DNA from: Desertimonas flava
GTDB lineage: Bacteria > Actinomycetota > Acidimicrobiia > Acidimicrobiales > Ilumatobacteraceae
Direction: 5' to 3'
DNA: 64,000 nt
Assembly: GCF_003426815.1 (NCBI RefSeq)
Contig: NZ_QKYK01000009.1
Coordinates: forward strand, 115,781-179,780
The number at the start of each line of letters is the position of its first letter. The stretch's first letter is position 1. The notes beneath the pieces were generated by a model that was given only the letters and a program-made list of their open reading frames with translations, was not told where the DNA came from and made no database searches. Positions 26,638 to 34,920 of this stretch are shown one piece after another. The position numbers and the translations under genes were made by a program.

Positions 26638-28506
26638 TCAGCCTTTGGCGTTCGACCAGCGACGGACGACGGCGATGTCGGCGACGAACCGCACGGACCC
26701 GTCGGGCTGCCACCAGTGCGCAGCCTCCTCGAGCGCGTCCCGCAGCAGGACGGCGACCTCGTCGCCGTGCTCGGCCGGCGCGTGCACCAGCAACTCGTCG
26801 TGAAGGCACAGCACGACGCGGGCAGCGAACGTCGCGGCACGAGCCCTGACGGTGACCGCCCACATCTTGAAGAGCTCGGCGGCCGCGCCCTGGATCGCCG
26901 CGTTGCGCGCGTAGCGACCACGGGCCGCGGCCCGCGAGCGCGCCTCCCGTTCGCCGAGCGCCGACTCGTCGCCGGGCCCGAGACGAACCAGGCGGCCGCC
27001 ACGCGTGCGGATGTCCCGACCGACCTGACCTGCGGCCGCCGCTTCGCGCAGGAACTCCATGGCGACCGGGTACGCCGAGTCCAGCCGCCGCAGTGCGGCC
27101 GCGCCATGACCGGTGGTCTGCCCATACATCGCGCCGAGGACGGCCACCTTGGCGGTCGCCCGATCGACGCCCAGATCGACGGCGACGGGCTGGTACATGT
27201 CGTCGGTCCTCGCCGCGCGGGCCAGGGCAGCGTCGCCCGACACCGCGGCGAGCACGCGCGGCTCGATCTGGCCGAGATCGGCCCGCACCAACACGTGGCC
27301 GGCCTCGGCCACGACGGCCGGCCGCATCTCGACCGGCATGTTGTGCAGCCCGGCCGACGCGGTCATCCGTCCCGCTGCGCCGTCCGAGGCCGTCCACTCG
27401 CCCCGGAGCCGCCCGTCGGGGCCGAGGTGCGCGTCGAGCCACCCGTACCCGAACGTCGTGGCGATGCGCTCGGCCTTGCGCCAGGCGAGGAGGTCGTCGA
27501 CGACGGGATGCCGCTCGCGCAACGCCTCGAGGCGCCACGCCCGGGTGTCGGCGACGTCGACCCCGCAGGCCAACAGCAGCGCCTTGACATGGCCCGGGTT
27601 GCGCAACAGGTAGTTGGTGCCCGGCGGCGCATGACGGAGCACCGCCCCGTCCCGTTCGCCTCGTTGCCGCTCGGCGTCGGCCTCGTCACGCGGCCGGGGA
27701 CCCACTGCGTCACCCACGATCTGCTCCGCCACGGTTCGGTCCATCGGGAGGCCGTCGGCGGCGAGCTCGGCGCAGAGCAACTCGGCGGTCGATTCCGAGC
27801 GCGCGGTCGCCGGTGCCGCCGGGCGGTCCTCGATCGCCTCCAGCAGCGCGATCTGCCTGATCGCCACCTCGAGGGCGAGCTCCGCCCACCGGGCGAGGTG
27901 TTGCGGGCTCCCGGACCAGGCACCGGCCAGCCACTCGGGGTTGATGTGACCGTCGTCGCCCACGGCGACGTGTGCCGGAACGTCGGGCCGAGCCGAGCCG
28001 AAGAGGTCGAGCCGGCCCATCTCGGGCGTGGCCACCGGCTCGAGCCCGTGGGCCCGCGCCCAGGTCCGGGCGAGGTCGGCGCGCCACTCACCGAACAGCA
28101 GTCGATGGACCGCCGCGTTGTCCCAACCGACAGCGACCCGCGTGCCTGAGGCGACGAGCTGGGCGGCGGTCGCTTGCGACCACATGACCCACCGGGGTCG
28201 GACCGCCTCGTCGGCCTCGGCCACGAGCGTGGCAGCGGGACCTATCACACTGACCGGCGGACGCCCGGCGACGGCGATCCCGGCGGCCGTTCCATCAGGG
28301 GCGAGTGCGAGACCGACGAGCTGCCCCCGAGCCGCACCCAGGGCGTCCAGCCCACCGGTGATCGACGACGCCCCCGGACGCAGGTCGTCATCGCCGCTGG
28401 TCACGACGAGCACGATGCCACACGGAGACTGCGGAGGTCCTCCCAGCGCCGCGCCAAGCGGCGGGCCACGGAAGCACCGGGGATCGACGGTGATGGCCGC
28501 CACCAT
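26638..28506 (-). CDS. Family-A DNA polymerase with 3'-5' exonuclease-like N-terminus
   Basis: 622 residues, smaller than PolA and without the 5'-3' nuclease domain. The polymerase motifs are A (LVRADLGQIEPRVLAAV), B (RATAKVAVLGAMYGQT) and C (VLCLHDELLVHAP). The first ~200 residues correspond in position to an exonuclease domain, but clear DEDD acidic motifs were not found, so that activity may be lost. Similar short actinobacterial proteins are annotated as bifunctional exonuclease/polymerases. A role in repair is inference. The start is uncertain: the ATG at 28506 is one of several candidates. Confidence 0.85.
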   Translation of the reverse strand: MVAAITVDPRCFRGPPLGAALGGPPQSPCGIVLVVTSGDDDLRPGASSITGGLDALGAARGQLVGLALAPDGTAAGIAVAGRPPVSVIGPAATLVAEADEAVRPRWVMWSQATAAQLVASGTRVAVGWDNAAVHRLLFGEWRADLARTWARAHGLEPVATPEMGRLDLFGSARPDVPAHVAVGDDGHINPEWLAGAWSGSPQHLARWAELALEVAIRQIALLEAIEDRPAAPATARSESTAELLCAELAADGLPMDRTVAEQIVGDAVGPRPRDEADAERQRGERDGAVLRHAPPGTNYLLRNPGHVKALLLACGVDVADTRAWRLEALRERHPVVDDLLAWRKAERIATTFGYGWLDAHLGPDGRLRGEWTASDGAAGRMTASAGLHNMPVEMRPAVVAEAGHVLVRADLGQIEPRVLAAVSGDAALARAARTDDMYQPVAVDLGVDRATAKVAVLGAMYGQTTGHGAAALRRLDSAYPVAMEFLREAAAAGQVGRDIRTRGGRLVRLGPGDESALGEREARSRAAARGRYARNAAIQGAAAELFKMWAVTVRARAATFAARVVLCLHDELLVHAPAEHGDEVAVLLRDALEEAAHWWQPDGSVRFVADIAVVRRWSNAKG

Positions 28507-28761
28507 GCCGTACTCGCAGCTCCACAGTTCCCAGGTGGAGCTCGGCACCGAAGTTCGATCCCTGTCGTCCGACAGGCCAGAGACTCGGCGACGGCAGTGG
28601 CGGCGGCCACACCACATGCGAACACTCGGCGCGGCTGCCTGCCACGTCGGGTGCACACATCTCAATAGCCCTGAGAACATATAGCGCTGGATGCATGTTC
28701 GCCCAAAACCGGAGCATGCGTGAACCAGGCGGACCGAATCCGTGACACCGCCGAGCGGCCA

Positions 28762-28775
28762 TTAGGCTCACCTAA
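28762..28775 (+). promoter_or_regulatory. IdeR/DtxR-type iron box at the ferritin start
   Basis: TTAGGCTCACCTAA matches the TTAGG-N4-CCTAA part of the IdeR/DtxR consensus. Its last base is the A of the ATG at 28775, so an mRNA starting here would be leaderless or nearly so. The remaining 28507-28761 has no gene. Confidence 0.65.
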
Positions 28776-29221
28776 TGATCGACGACCTGATCGACGCCAG
28801 CCAGGTGATTCCGGTGCTCAACCGGATCCTCCGTGCCGAGCTGTCCGGGGTGGTCCGGTACACGCACTACTCGTTCGTGATCACCGGGCCCAATCGCCTG
28901 CCGCTCGTCGACTTCATGAAGCAGCAGGCGACCGAGTCGCTGCTGCACGCCCAGCAGGCCGGCGAGTTGCTCACCGGCATCGGAGGCCATCCGGACCAGG
29001 GCATCGACGCGATCGAGGAGTCCCACGACCACTCGATCGAGACGATCATGCGCGAGGCGATCGCCCATGAGCGCAGGGCGTTGGGCCTGTATCGCGAGCT
29101 GCTCTCCGTGGTGGCCGACCGTTCGATCTACATCGAGGAGTACGCCCGGGGCCAGATCGGCGCCGAGGAGATGCACGTCATCGAGATGAACAAGCTGCTG
29201 CGCGACTACACGATCGGCTGA
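28775..29221 (+). CDS. bfr: Bacterioferritin-like iron-storage protein
   Basis: 148-residue ferritin-like four-helix protein. Ferroxidase-type Glu/His residues are in LNRILRAELSGVVRYTHYSF (Glu22), QATESLLHAQQAGELL, ETIMREAIAHERRALGLY and EEYARGQIGAEEMHVIEM. The Met that ligates haem in E. coli Bfr appears replaced by Leu (ESLLHAQ), so haem binding is doubtful. An iron box overlaps the start. A small [2Fe-2S] protein gene starts 4 bp after its stop. Confidence 0.88.
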   Translation: MIDDLIDASQVIPVLNRILRAELSGVVRYTHYSFVITGPNRLPLVDFMKQQATESLLHAQQAGELLTGIGGHPDQGIDAIEESHDHSIETIMREAIAHERRALGLYRELLSVVADRSIYIEEYARGQIGAEEMHVIEMNKLLRDYTIG

Positions 29222-29225
29222 GTCG

Positions 29226-29597
29226 GTGTCTCGCGCGAACGTGGCCGTGTGCATCGGCGGGGACTGCCGGAAGCGTTCCGAGCACGCCGACCTCGAACCC
29301 TCGCTGCGATGCGTCGCCGACGTCACGCCCGTGCGGTGTCTCGGCGTCTGCCACAGCCCTGTGGCCGTCGTGCTCGACCGTCGTGGCGATCACGCCGTCG
29401 TCGAGCGGATCCGCACACCCAAGCAACGACGCGATCTCGTCGCGTTCGTCCGGGGCGACGCCCCGTCGAAGCGCCTCGCCAAGCGCCTGGTCACCGGCAG
29501 CAGGCGCCGCAAGGCGCTCGTTCGCCTCGCCAAACGCCTCCCCCCTGACCGTTCTGACGGGAGACGCTTGGCACATCCCGTCAGCGTCCCGAGATAG
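29226..29597 (+). CDS. Thioredoxin-like [2Fe-2S] ferredoxin-domain protein
   Basis: 123 residues. Cys9 and Cys14 (VCIGGDC) and Cys38 and Cys42 (RCLGVCHSPVAVV) give the C-x4-C ... C-x3-C arrangement of thioredoxin-like [2Fe-2S] proteins. The C-terminal third is rich in Arg and Lys. GTG start at 29226, 4 bp after the ferritin stop, so co-transcribed. Position parallels Bfd, the ferredoxin that releases iron from bacterioferritin, but the fold is different. The TAG stop lies inside the 31-bp palindrome at 29587-29617. Confidence 0.8.
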   Translation: MSRANVAVCIGGDCRKRSEHADLEPSLRCVADVTPVRCLGVCHSPVAVVLDRRGDHAVVERIRTPKQRRDLVAFVRGDAPSKRLAKRLVTGSRRRKALVRLAKRLPPDRSDGRRLAHPVSVPR

Positions 29598-29617
29598 TGC
29601 CAGGCACTATCTCGGGA
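29587..29617. repeat. 31-bp perfect palindrome, copy 2
   Basis: TCCCGAGATAGTGCC, central A, then the complement. Identical to the core of 4941-4973. The TAG in its left arm is the stop codon of the [2Fe-2S] gene. Confidence 0.9.
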
Positions 29618-29733
29618 ACGTCAGGCGATGGCAGGGGTCGATGACCGAGAGCTGGGTGCCGCTGCGGCCCCTGGTCCGCTCAGTAGCGTCGGTGCGGCGT
29701 GACTCCCCACCGAACGTACCGAGGCGACCGCTC

Positions 29734-30591
29734 GTGAGCATCGATCCACTCCTCGGCGGCTCCGACCGCCAGACCCCGCAGGGCCGAGGCTCGGCCCGGC
29801 GGGCCACGCCGCCGCCTCCGGTGATCCGGCCGGCGGGAGGTCGCCGAGGGTCCGGCCGACTCGGCATCGCCCTCGGCGTCGTGGTGGCTGCAGCGGCCGT
29901 CGGTGTCGGGGTCGTGGTGGCCACCGGGGGCGACGACGCAACTCCTCCGACGACCGTCGCCGCGGTGACGACACCGCCGGCGCCGACCACCACCCTGCCC
30001 TCGATCGATCTCGTCGGCAGCAGCTGGTGGCTGGTCAACCCGCAGCGCCCGATGCCGGCGGACTACATCCCGCCGGACCTCGTGACTCCGAACACTCCGA
30101 TGGACCCCGACGTCACGAACCCGCAGGTCCGCGCCGAGACGGCCGCGGCGTTCGAAGCGATGGTCGCTGACGCGGCGACCGCCGGGCTCCAGTTGCAGCT
30201 CAACAGCGGCTACCGGTCCTACGAGGAGCAGCAGGTGCTCTACGACCGCTTCGTCGCGGACTACGGCGCCGAGGTCGCTGCCCAGCGCGTCGCCCTGCCC
30301 GGCACCAGCGAGCATCAGACCGGGCTGTCGTTGGACGTCGGCCAGGTCGGGTTGCCCGACGACCAGGTGTTCGGGGACACCCAGGCGAGCGTCTGGGTCG
30401 CCGACAACGCTCACCGGTTCGGATTCATCCTGCGCTACCCGCCCGACAAGGCCCACATCACCGGCTACACGAACGAACCGTGGCACCTGCGCTACGTCGG
30501 GGTGGAACTCGCCACCCAGCTTCACGACAGCGGTCTGACGATGGAGGAGCACTTCGGACTCGTGCCGCCGGAAACGACGGCGTCGAGCTGA
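29734..30591 (+). CDS. VanY-type D-alanyl-D-alanine carboxypeptidase
   Basis: Membrane-anchored peptidase that trims peptidoglycan stem peptides, 285 residues from GTG at 29734 (an ATG at 29641 would add 31). An N-terminal cytosolic part is followed by a transmembrane helix (LGIALGVVVAAAAVGVGVVV) and a Thr/Pro linker. The zinc peptidase domain has SGYRSYEEQQVLYDRF, PGTSEHQTGLSLDVG (SxHxxGxxxD) and EPWHLRYVG (ExWH), the two His and one Asp zinc ligands plus the catalytic Glu. Confidence 0.92.
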   Translation: MSIDPLLGGSDRQTPQGRGSARRATPPPPVIRPAGGRRGSGRLGIALGVVVAAAAVGVGVVVATGGDDATPPTTVAAVTTPPAPTTTLPSIDLVGSSWWLVNPQRPMPADYIPPDLVTPNTPMDPDVTNPQVRAETAAAFEAMVADAATAGLQLQLNSGYRSYEEQQVLYDRFVADYGAEVAAQRVALPGTSEHQTGLSLDVGQVGLPDDQVFGDTQASVWVADNAHRFGFILRYPPDKAHITGYTNEPWHLRYVGVELATQLHDSGLTMEEHFGLVPPETTASS

Positions 30592-30616
30592 CCCGTCAGC
30601 GGCCCGTTCGCGGAGG

Positions 30617-31438
30617 TCAGGGCACGGGCGAGCCGACCGCGGCGACGAAGACGCGAGCATCGACTGCGCCGGCGTTCGACAGGTCGGCGTCGTTGAACCG
30701 CTGCGCCGTGCCCGCGACGACCTCGGTGCCCTCGGGGGCATCGAGGACAGCGCCGCTCGTCACCACGACGAGGACCGGGAACGGCGAGACCACGTGCAGC
30801 GTGTCGCCGGGCCGGAGCACGGCGCCCACGAGGTTCACATCGCGCCGGCCGGGCCCGGGAGCGAACGAGAACGCCTCGGTGCTCGGGGCGAGCGAGACAC
30901 GCTGCGCCGCCGCGAACGCGCCCTCCGCGCTCCCCGTGAGTTGGCCGCTCTGGCCGGCGGCGACGAACGCCGCTTCGCCGGCGTCGAGCAGGGCGGCCGC
31001 CTCGTCGGCGATGCCGGCGATCAGTGGTGAGTCGCCGGAGTTCACGAGGAACGCGCCCGTCGCCTCGTCGAACTCGAAGGGCGCGGCGGTGACGTTGAGG
31101 GGCTCGACGGTCCACCCGAACGATCCGTCGGCGAAGTCGACGATCCCCTGGGCGACGACGTGAGCGTCACCACCATCCGACAGCGGGCCGGGAACGACGT
31201 CCACGGTGCTTCCGGGCACGGTGACGCCGGTCGTCTCCGGCGCCGTGCTGGAACTGCCGGGCGACGGTGGCGGCGCGGTGACGACGACGCTGGTCGTGGA
31301 CGTGGGAGCCGCGGTCGTGGGGGCGGCCGGCGCCACCGGTGCGTCGGGCGCCCCATCCTGCGCAACGGCCGCAAAGGGCAGCGCCACGAACGCCGGAACG
31401 GCGCCAAGGCCGACGAGACGAACGACGATGCTCCGCAT
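30617..31438 (-). CDS. Secreted protein of unknown function, possible cupin-like domain
   Basis: 273 residues. Signal peptide MRSIVVRLVGLGAVPAFVALPFAAVAQ, Ala/Pro/Thr linker to about 75, then a globular region. The last ~75 residues (GAVLRPGDTLHVVSPFPVLVVVTSG... and later SNAGAVDARVFVAAVG) have the rhythm of a cupin barrel but lack the usual metal His residues. It converges with the VanY gene (25 bp between stops). Family not recognised. Confidence 0.7.
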   Translation of the reverse strand: MRSIVVRLVGLGAVPAFVALPFAAVAQDGAPDAPVAPAAPTTAAPTSTTSVVVTAPPPSPGSSSTAPETTGVTVPGSTVDVVPGPLSDGGDAHVVAQGIVDFADGSFGWTVEPLNVTAAPFEFDEATGAFLVNSGDSPLIAGIADEAAALLDAGEAAFVAAGQSGQLTGSAEGAFAAAQRVSLAPSTEAFSFAPGPGRRDVNLVGAVLRPGDTLHVVSPFPVLVVVTSGAVLDAPEGTEVVAGTAQRFNDADLSNAGAVDARVFVAAVGSPVP

Positions 31439-31536
31439 GATGACTGGCCTCCCGGTCCGGGCGGATGTCTACCAGGAGGGCGGCGTCGTCGACAGCCATT
31501 TCGCCGTCCGGCGAGGCGACGCCTGCGCCGGTCGTG

Positions 31537-32685
31537 TCAAGGGCGCGGCGTGACCACCCAGGGCGTCCAGCCGGCCCGCTGGTACAGCGCCAGGGCCGCG
31601 CGGGCGTTGGTCCGGGCGTCGAACAGGGCGCTGCGGCTCGTGATGCCGATGTCGTCGAGCCACCACGAGTGGAGGTCGTAGTACATCTGGAACAGGCCGA
31701 CGCAGCAGCCGTTCTGGGCCGAGGGACGCAGGCCGCTCTCTCGCCGGGCGATGTCGACGGCCATCTGCTCGATGTCGTCGGGCCACACCTCGCGGATGAT
31801 CCGCTCGGCCTCGACGATCCCGACGTTGTTGGGGACGGTCGTCGCCGGGACGGTCGCCGGCGACCCGCCCGTGGGGACGACGAGGCGCTGACCGGGAAGG
31901 ATCAGACTGTTGGCTCTGAGGTTGTTGGCGGTGAGCAGGGCCGAGAACGGCACGCCGAGGAGGCGCGAGATCCCGTAGAGCGTGTCGCCCGCCCGGATCG
32001 TGTACGTCCCGGGGACGGAAGGGGACGTGGTCGCCGGCGGTCGCGTCGTGGCCGGAGCCGTCGCCGCCGGCGGTCGCGTCGTTGCCGGCGGGCGAGTCGT
32101 CGCCGGAGCCGTCGTCACCGGAGCACTCGCCCCGGGGATGTTGAGCCGTTGGCCGGGATGGATCACGCTCGAGATCGTCAGGCCGTTCGCCGACAGCAGG
32201 GAGGCGAGTGAGACGCCCAGCCGTCGCGAGATGCCGTACAGCGAGTCGCCTGCCCGCACCGTGTAGCCCCCGGCGCTCGGGAGCCGGGTGGTCGGCGTCG
32301 TCGCCGGTCGCGTCGTGGCCGGAGGCGCCGTCGGTGCCGGCGCTCCCCCGCCCGACGGGATGATCAGCGTCTGTCGCGGATGGATCACGCTCGAGATGGT
32401 CAAGCCGTTCGCCGTCAGCAGCGAGGCCAGCGACACGCCGAACCGGCGGGAGATCCCCCACAGCGAGTCACCGGCGCGAACGACGTAGGTCGTGCCGGTC
32501 GCCCGGACGACATCGGGCGAGGCCGCGGCCTCGACGACCCCCACTCCTCTGTCCGTGCCGGCCTGGACGATACCCACGCCGGCCATCCCGGCAACGGCGA
32601 CGGACACGGTCAGAACGAGTCGAGGAAGTCTGCTCACCACCCTGTCGATATCGGCAGACCCCGGACCCGGCAGTAGGGCGATCAC
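31537..32685 (-). CDS. Triple-LysM lytic transglycosylase-like protein
   Basis: Exported peptidoglycan-binding protein of about 382 residues. A hydrophobic segment (LPRLVLTVSVAVAGMAGVGIV) is followed by three LysM modules (YVVRAGDSLWGISRRFGV, YTVRAGDSLYGISRRLGV, YTIRAGDTLYGISRLLGV), separated by Thr/Pro/Ala linkers, and a C-terminal domain with AVDIARRESGLRPSAQNG and GLFQMYYDLHSWW that fits an SLT-like glycosidase (catalytic Glu in RRESGL). Start uncertain: GTG at 32685 was chosen because the upstream GTG at 32712 lies inside a perfect hairpin; GTGs at 32640 and 32637 are also possible. Confidence 0.85.
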   Translation of the reverse strand: MIALLPGPGSADIDRVVSRLPRLVLTVSVAVAGMAGVGIVQAGTDRGVGVVEAAASPDVVRATGTTYVVRAGDSLWGISRRFGVSLASLLTANGLTISSVIHPRQTLIIPSGGGAPAPTAPPATTRPATTPTTRLPSAGGYTVRAGDSLYGISRRLGVSLASLLSANGLTISSVIHPGQRLNIPGASAPVTTAPATTRPPATTRPPAATAPATTRPPATTSPSVPGTYTIRAGDTLYGISRLLGVPFSALLTANNLRANSLILPGQRLVVPTGGSPATVPATTVPNNVGIVEAERIIREVWPDDIEQMAVDIARRESGLRPSAQNGCCVGLFQMYYDLHSWWLDDIGITSRSALFDARTNARAALALYQRAGWTPWVVTPRP

Positions 32686-32690
32686 CCGAG

Positions 32691-32720
32691 CATCCTGAGT
32701 GACATCCGTCACTCAGGATG
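32691..32720 (-). terminator. 30-bp perfect hairpin between the unknown gene and the LysM gene
   Basis: Arms CATCCTGAGTGAC (32691-32703) and GTCACTCAGGATG (32708-32720) with a 4-base loop. On the minus strand it begins 5 bp after the stop of the 32726-34618 gene. No T-run. Confidence 0.75.
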
Positions 32721-32725
32721 TGGCG

Positions 32726-34618
32726 TCACCGACTCTGGTACTGACGGAGCCAGCGGTCGAGTTCGGGCGGGAGGTTCTCGTCACCGCGAAAACTGCGCTG
32801 CTGGTGCTCGTCGAACAACATGTCCACGATCGGGACCATGGGGACGGCAACGCCCAGCGACTCGGGCTCGACACCCGGGTGCAGAGTGGCGCGTGCTCCT
32901 CGACCGAGCACTTCGATGTCGGCAATCTCAGCGAGGCGAACCTGGTCGACGCGTGCCCACAACTCCTGTCCGAACCAGGCGGTGTGGCCAGCGGACCACA
33001 GTGCGCGGCGAGCGCCAGCAACGTCTAACAGCTCGTGGCTGAGGCAGAGGCCGTACTGCGCCCACATGTCCGCCGTTGATTGTGGCGCCGACGGGTCTTG
33101 CATCCGCTCGCGCCACATGTCGCCGGCGCGGTAGTGGTCGGTGTCGTCGGTCGCGCTGAGCCCGGCGACCGCCTGAACCGCCAGGCCCGCCGCCACGCAG
33201 TCGTCGAGGAGACCGGACACGGCGATCATGGCGGTCCGCTCGGCGTCGGGCCTCGCGTAGGCGCGGTCCAGTGTCAGTCGAAGGCGCGGCGTGAACTCCT
33301 CGCGCGCGACCACGTCGCGCACGCCGTACCCCGGCGCCGCCAGATAGTCGAACGTCGTCCCGCCCTGGTTGCGACCCGGCCGCGGCTCCGCGACGCCACC
33401 GACCGAGTTCGCGTCGGCGAACTCCCCGGCAAACCGCCGCCAGCGTCGGTCGTCGACGAGCCCGGCCAGCCGATAGGTGCGCGAGGCGAATCGGATGTCC
33501 TCCCCGAACAGCATGCTGACCTTCAGCCGAGCCTCCGGCGGTTTCGGCCCCGACTCGGTTGCATCGACGATTCCCGGCGTCCCGAACCACGCCGACACGA
33601 GCCGGAAGGCTTCCTCAGCGGAGGTGAGCGGGGCGAAACGAACGGTGACCCAGGCGTTCCTCACGCTCCAGGGCCACCCGTCAGCCCGCATTCGCTTCAC
33701 GGAAACGGGCACCAGCGCGCCGTACGTGACTCCGCGTGGATCCGTGGCATGAAACTCCACCGTGCCGCATCCCGCCACCTTGGCCGACGCCGTGACCGTC
33801 GCGACGTAGTCGACGTTCGTGCCCTCGTCGTACACGCTGACTCTGCGGTCGACGTCCACCACGACGTCCTCCAACAGCCCGGAGTCGATCGCGCCTCCAC
33901 TCACACCGAGCGCTAGTTCGTCGTCGGGTCGGTTCCATTGGCGCACGACCAGCTCGCCGGTGACCTGGCCGCCCGCGACTCCGGTGAGCAGCGGGTTGAA
34001 CGTCACGAAGCTCGGACCCGATGACGATCCAGCGCCTCCGCCGAGCTCGACCACGCGTATCGAGCCTTCCAGGCGGCCGAGCTCGGTGCGATCGCCGAGA
34101 GCGACGGATTCCGGCAGGCCCAGCAAGCCGAGGGCGGCCGTCAGGTCGTCATCGACGATCCCACTCCCCCGGCGCAGCGCCTTGCCGAGCTGGGCGGCGG
34201 CGACACCGTCGACCAGAAGCTCCCCCCACGCCGGGGTCTTCGGGCGAGCTCGACCGATCCGGGGATAGCCGTCCGGTTGGCTGCTGGCCAGGATCTCGCG
34301 GGTGCCGTCGCGGGTCACCAGGGTGATGGTCGCGAGATCGCTGTCGAGCACCATTGTCGAGAGCACGTGCGCGTCGACCTTCCGGGCGAGCCGCTTGAGA
34401 ACAGTCGCGTCCTGGAGGAAGCCCGACATCGAGAGCTCCCGAGGGAGGACGTGGAACCACCCTGGCGATCGGTACACGTCGAAGACATCGGCCCCGCTGG
34501 CGTCGGGCTCGGCGATCGCCCAGCGTTTCGTTGGCACCGTCTCGCGCAACGCCTCCAACATTGCGAGGGCCGTCGATCCCGTCGCTCGGACGTGGAGCCG
34601 CTCGTCACTCGTACCCAC
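32726..34618 (-). CDS. Hypothetical protein, 630 residues
   Basis: No family recognised. Soluble by inspection: no signal peptide or transmembrane helix. It contains segments LHVRATGSTALAMLEAL near the start, GGGAGSSSGPSFVTFNPLL mid-protein, and a charged C-terminus (DELPPELDRWLRQYQ-like). Codon use matches neighbours, with strong third-position G/C, so it is a real gene. It stands directly beside the left end of the tRNA-Leu island (its start is 43 bp from it), outside the flanking repeats. Confidence 0.75.
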   Translation of the reverse strand: MGTSDERLHVRATGSTALAMLEALRETVPTKRWAIAEPDASGADVFDVYRSPGWFHVLPRELSMSGFLQDATVLKRLARKVDAHVLSTMVLDSDLATITLVTRDGTREILASSQPDGYPRIGRARPKTPAWGELLVDGVAAAQLGKALRRGSGIVDDDLTAALGLLGLPESVALGDRTELGRLEGSIRVVELGGGAGSSSGPSFVTFNPLLTGVAGGQVTGELVVRQWNRPDDELALGVSGGAIDSGLLEDVVVDVDRRVSVYDEGTNVDYVATVTASAKVAGCGTVEFHATDPRGVTYGALVPVSVKRMRADGWPWSVRNAWVTVRFAPLTSAEEAFRLVSAWFGTPGIVDATESGPKPPEARLKVSMLFGEDIRFASRTYRLAGLVDDRRWRRFAGEFADANSVGGVAEPRPGRNQGGTTFDYLAAPGYGVRDVVAREEFTPRLRLTLDRAYARPDAERTAMIAVSGLLDDCVAAGLAVQAVAGLSATDDTDHYRAGDMWRERMQDPSAPQSTADMWAQYGLCLSHELLDVAGARRALWSAGHTAWFGQELWARVDQVRLAEIADIEVLGRGARATLHPGVEPESLGVAVPMVPIVDMLFDEHQQRSFRGDENLPPELDRWLRQYQSR

Positions 34619-34660
34619 CGACGCAACCTAGCCGAGCGAGCACCCTGGTCGAACCAGGCC

Positions 34661-34718
34661 GAAAGCACGATGACCAGGGCAGAAGCCCTGGTCAGTCTGG
34701 TGTCGGAGGGGACTTGAA
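34661..34718. repeat. Left direct repeat of the tRNA-Leu island (partial tRNA copy)
   Basis: Matches 36505-36564 except for one substitution and a 2-base gap. It contains the ACCAGGGC/GCCCTGGT hairpin and the 3' end of tRNA-Leu (TGGTGTCGGAGG) up to the T-loop (ACTTGAA). This is an attachment-site duplicate. Confidence 0.92.
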
Positions 34719-34849
34719 ACTGGAACGGCGAATCTCGGCTTTGTCGACTGCTGCCGACTCACGCCTGCTCGTCCTGCTCAGCTTCAGTTTCTGAGTCTGG
34801 CTCGTGTCGTCTGGTGATGTCTGATACCCGCTGGTTCCGTCCAGTTTGC

Positions 34850-34878
34850 GGACAAGCGTCGGACAAATCGCGGACAAG
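34850..34878. repeat. Three phased GGACAA repeats (left arm-type candidate)
   Basis: GGACAA starts at 34850, 34861 and 34872, exactly one helical turn apart, in the 200-bp gene-free stretch between the left repeat and the toxin remnant. Confidence 0.6.
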
Positions 34879-34920
34879 CGGCACCGATGCGAGACGCGTG
34901 GCCGACCGGCCGGCGGGCGC

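Noticed and set aside
28507..28761. SOS/LexA box in the polymerase-ferritin intergenic region
   Set aside because: GAACATAT and ATGTTCG fragments occur but do not form a proper inverted pair.
29641..29733. Longer N-terminus for the VanY-like peptidase (ATG at 29641)
   Set aside because: The extra 31 residues are Arg/Pro-rich with no feature; the GTG at 29734 gives a cleaner start, but the choice is not certain.
34692..34920. Toxin C-terminus in the original frame (to 34692)
   Set aside because: After about 35222 the frame is low-complexity and runs into the left repeat; the family-like C-terminus is in the adjacent frame and stops at 34921.
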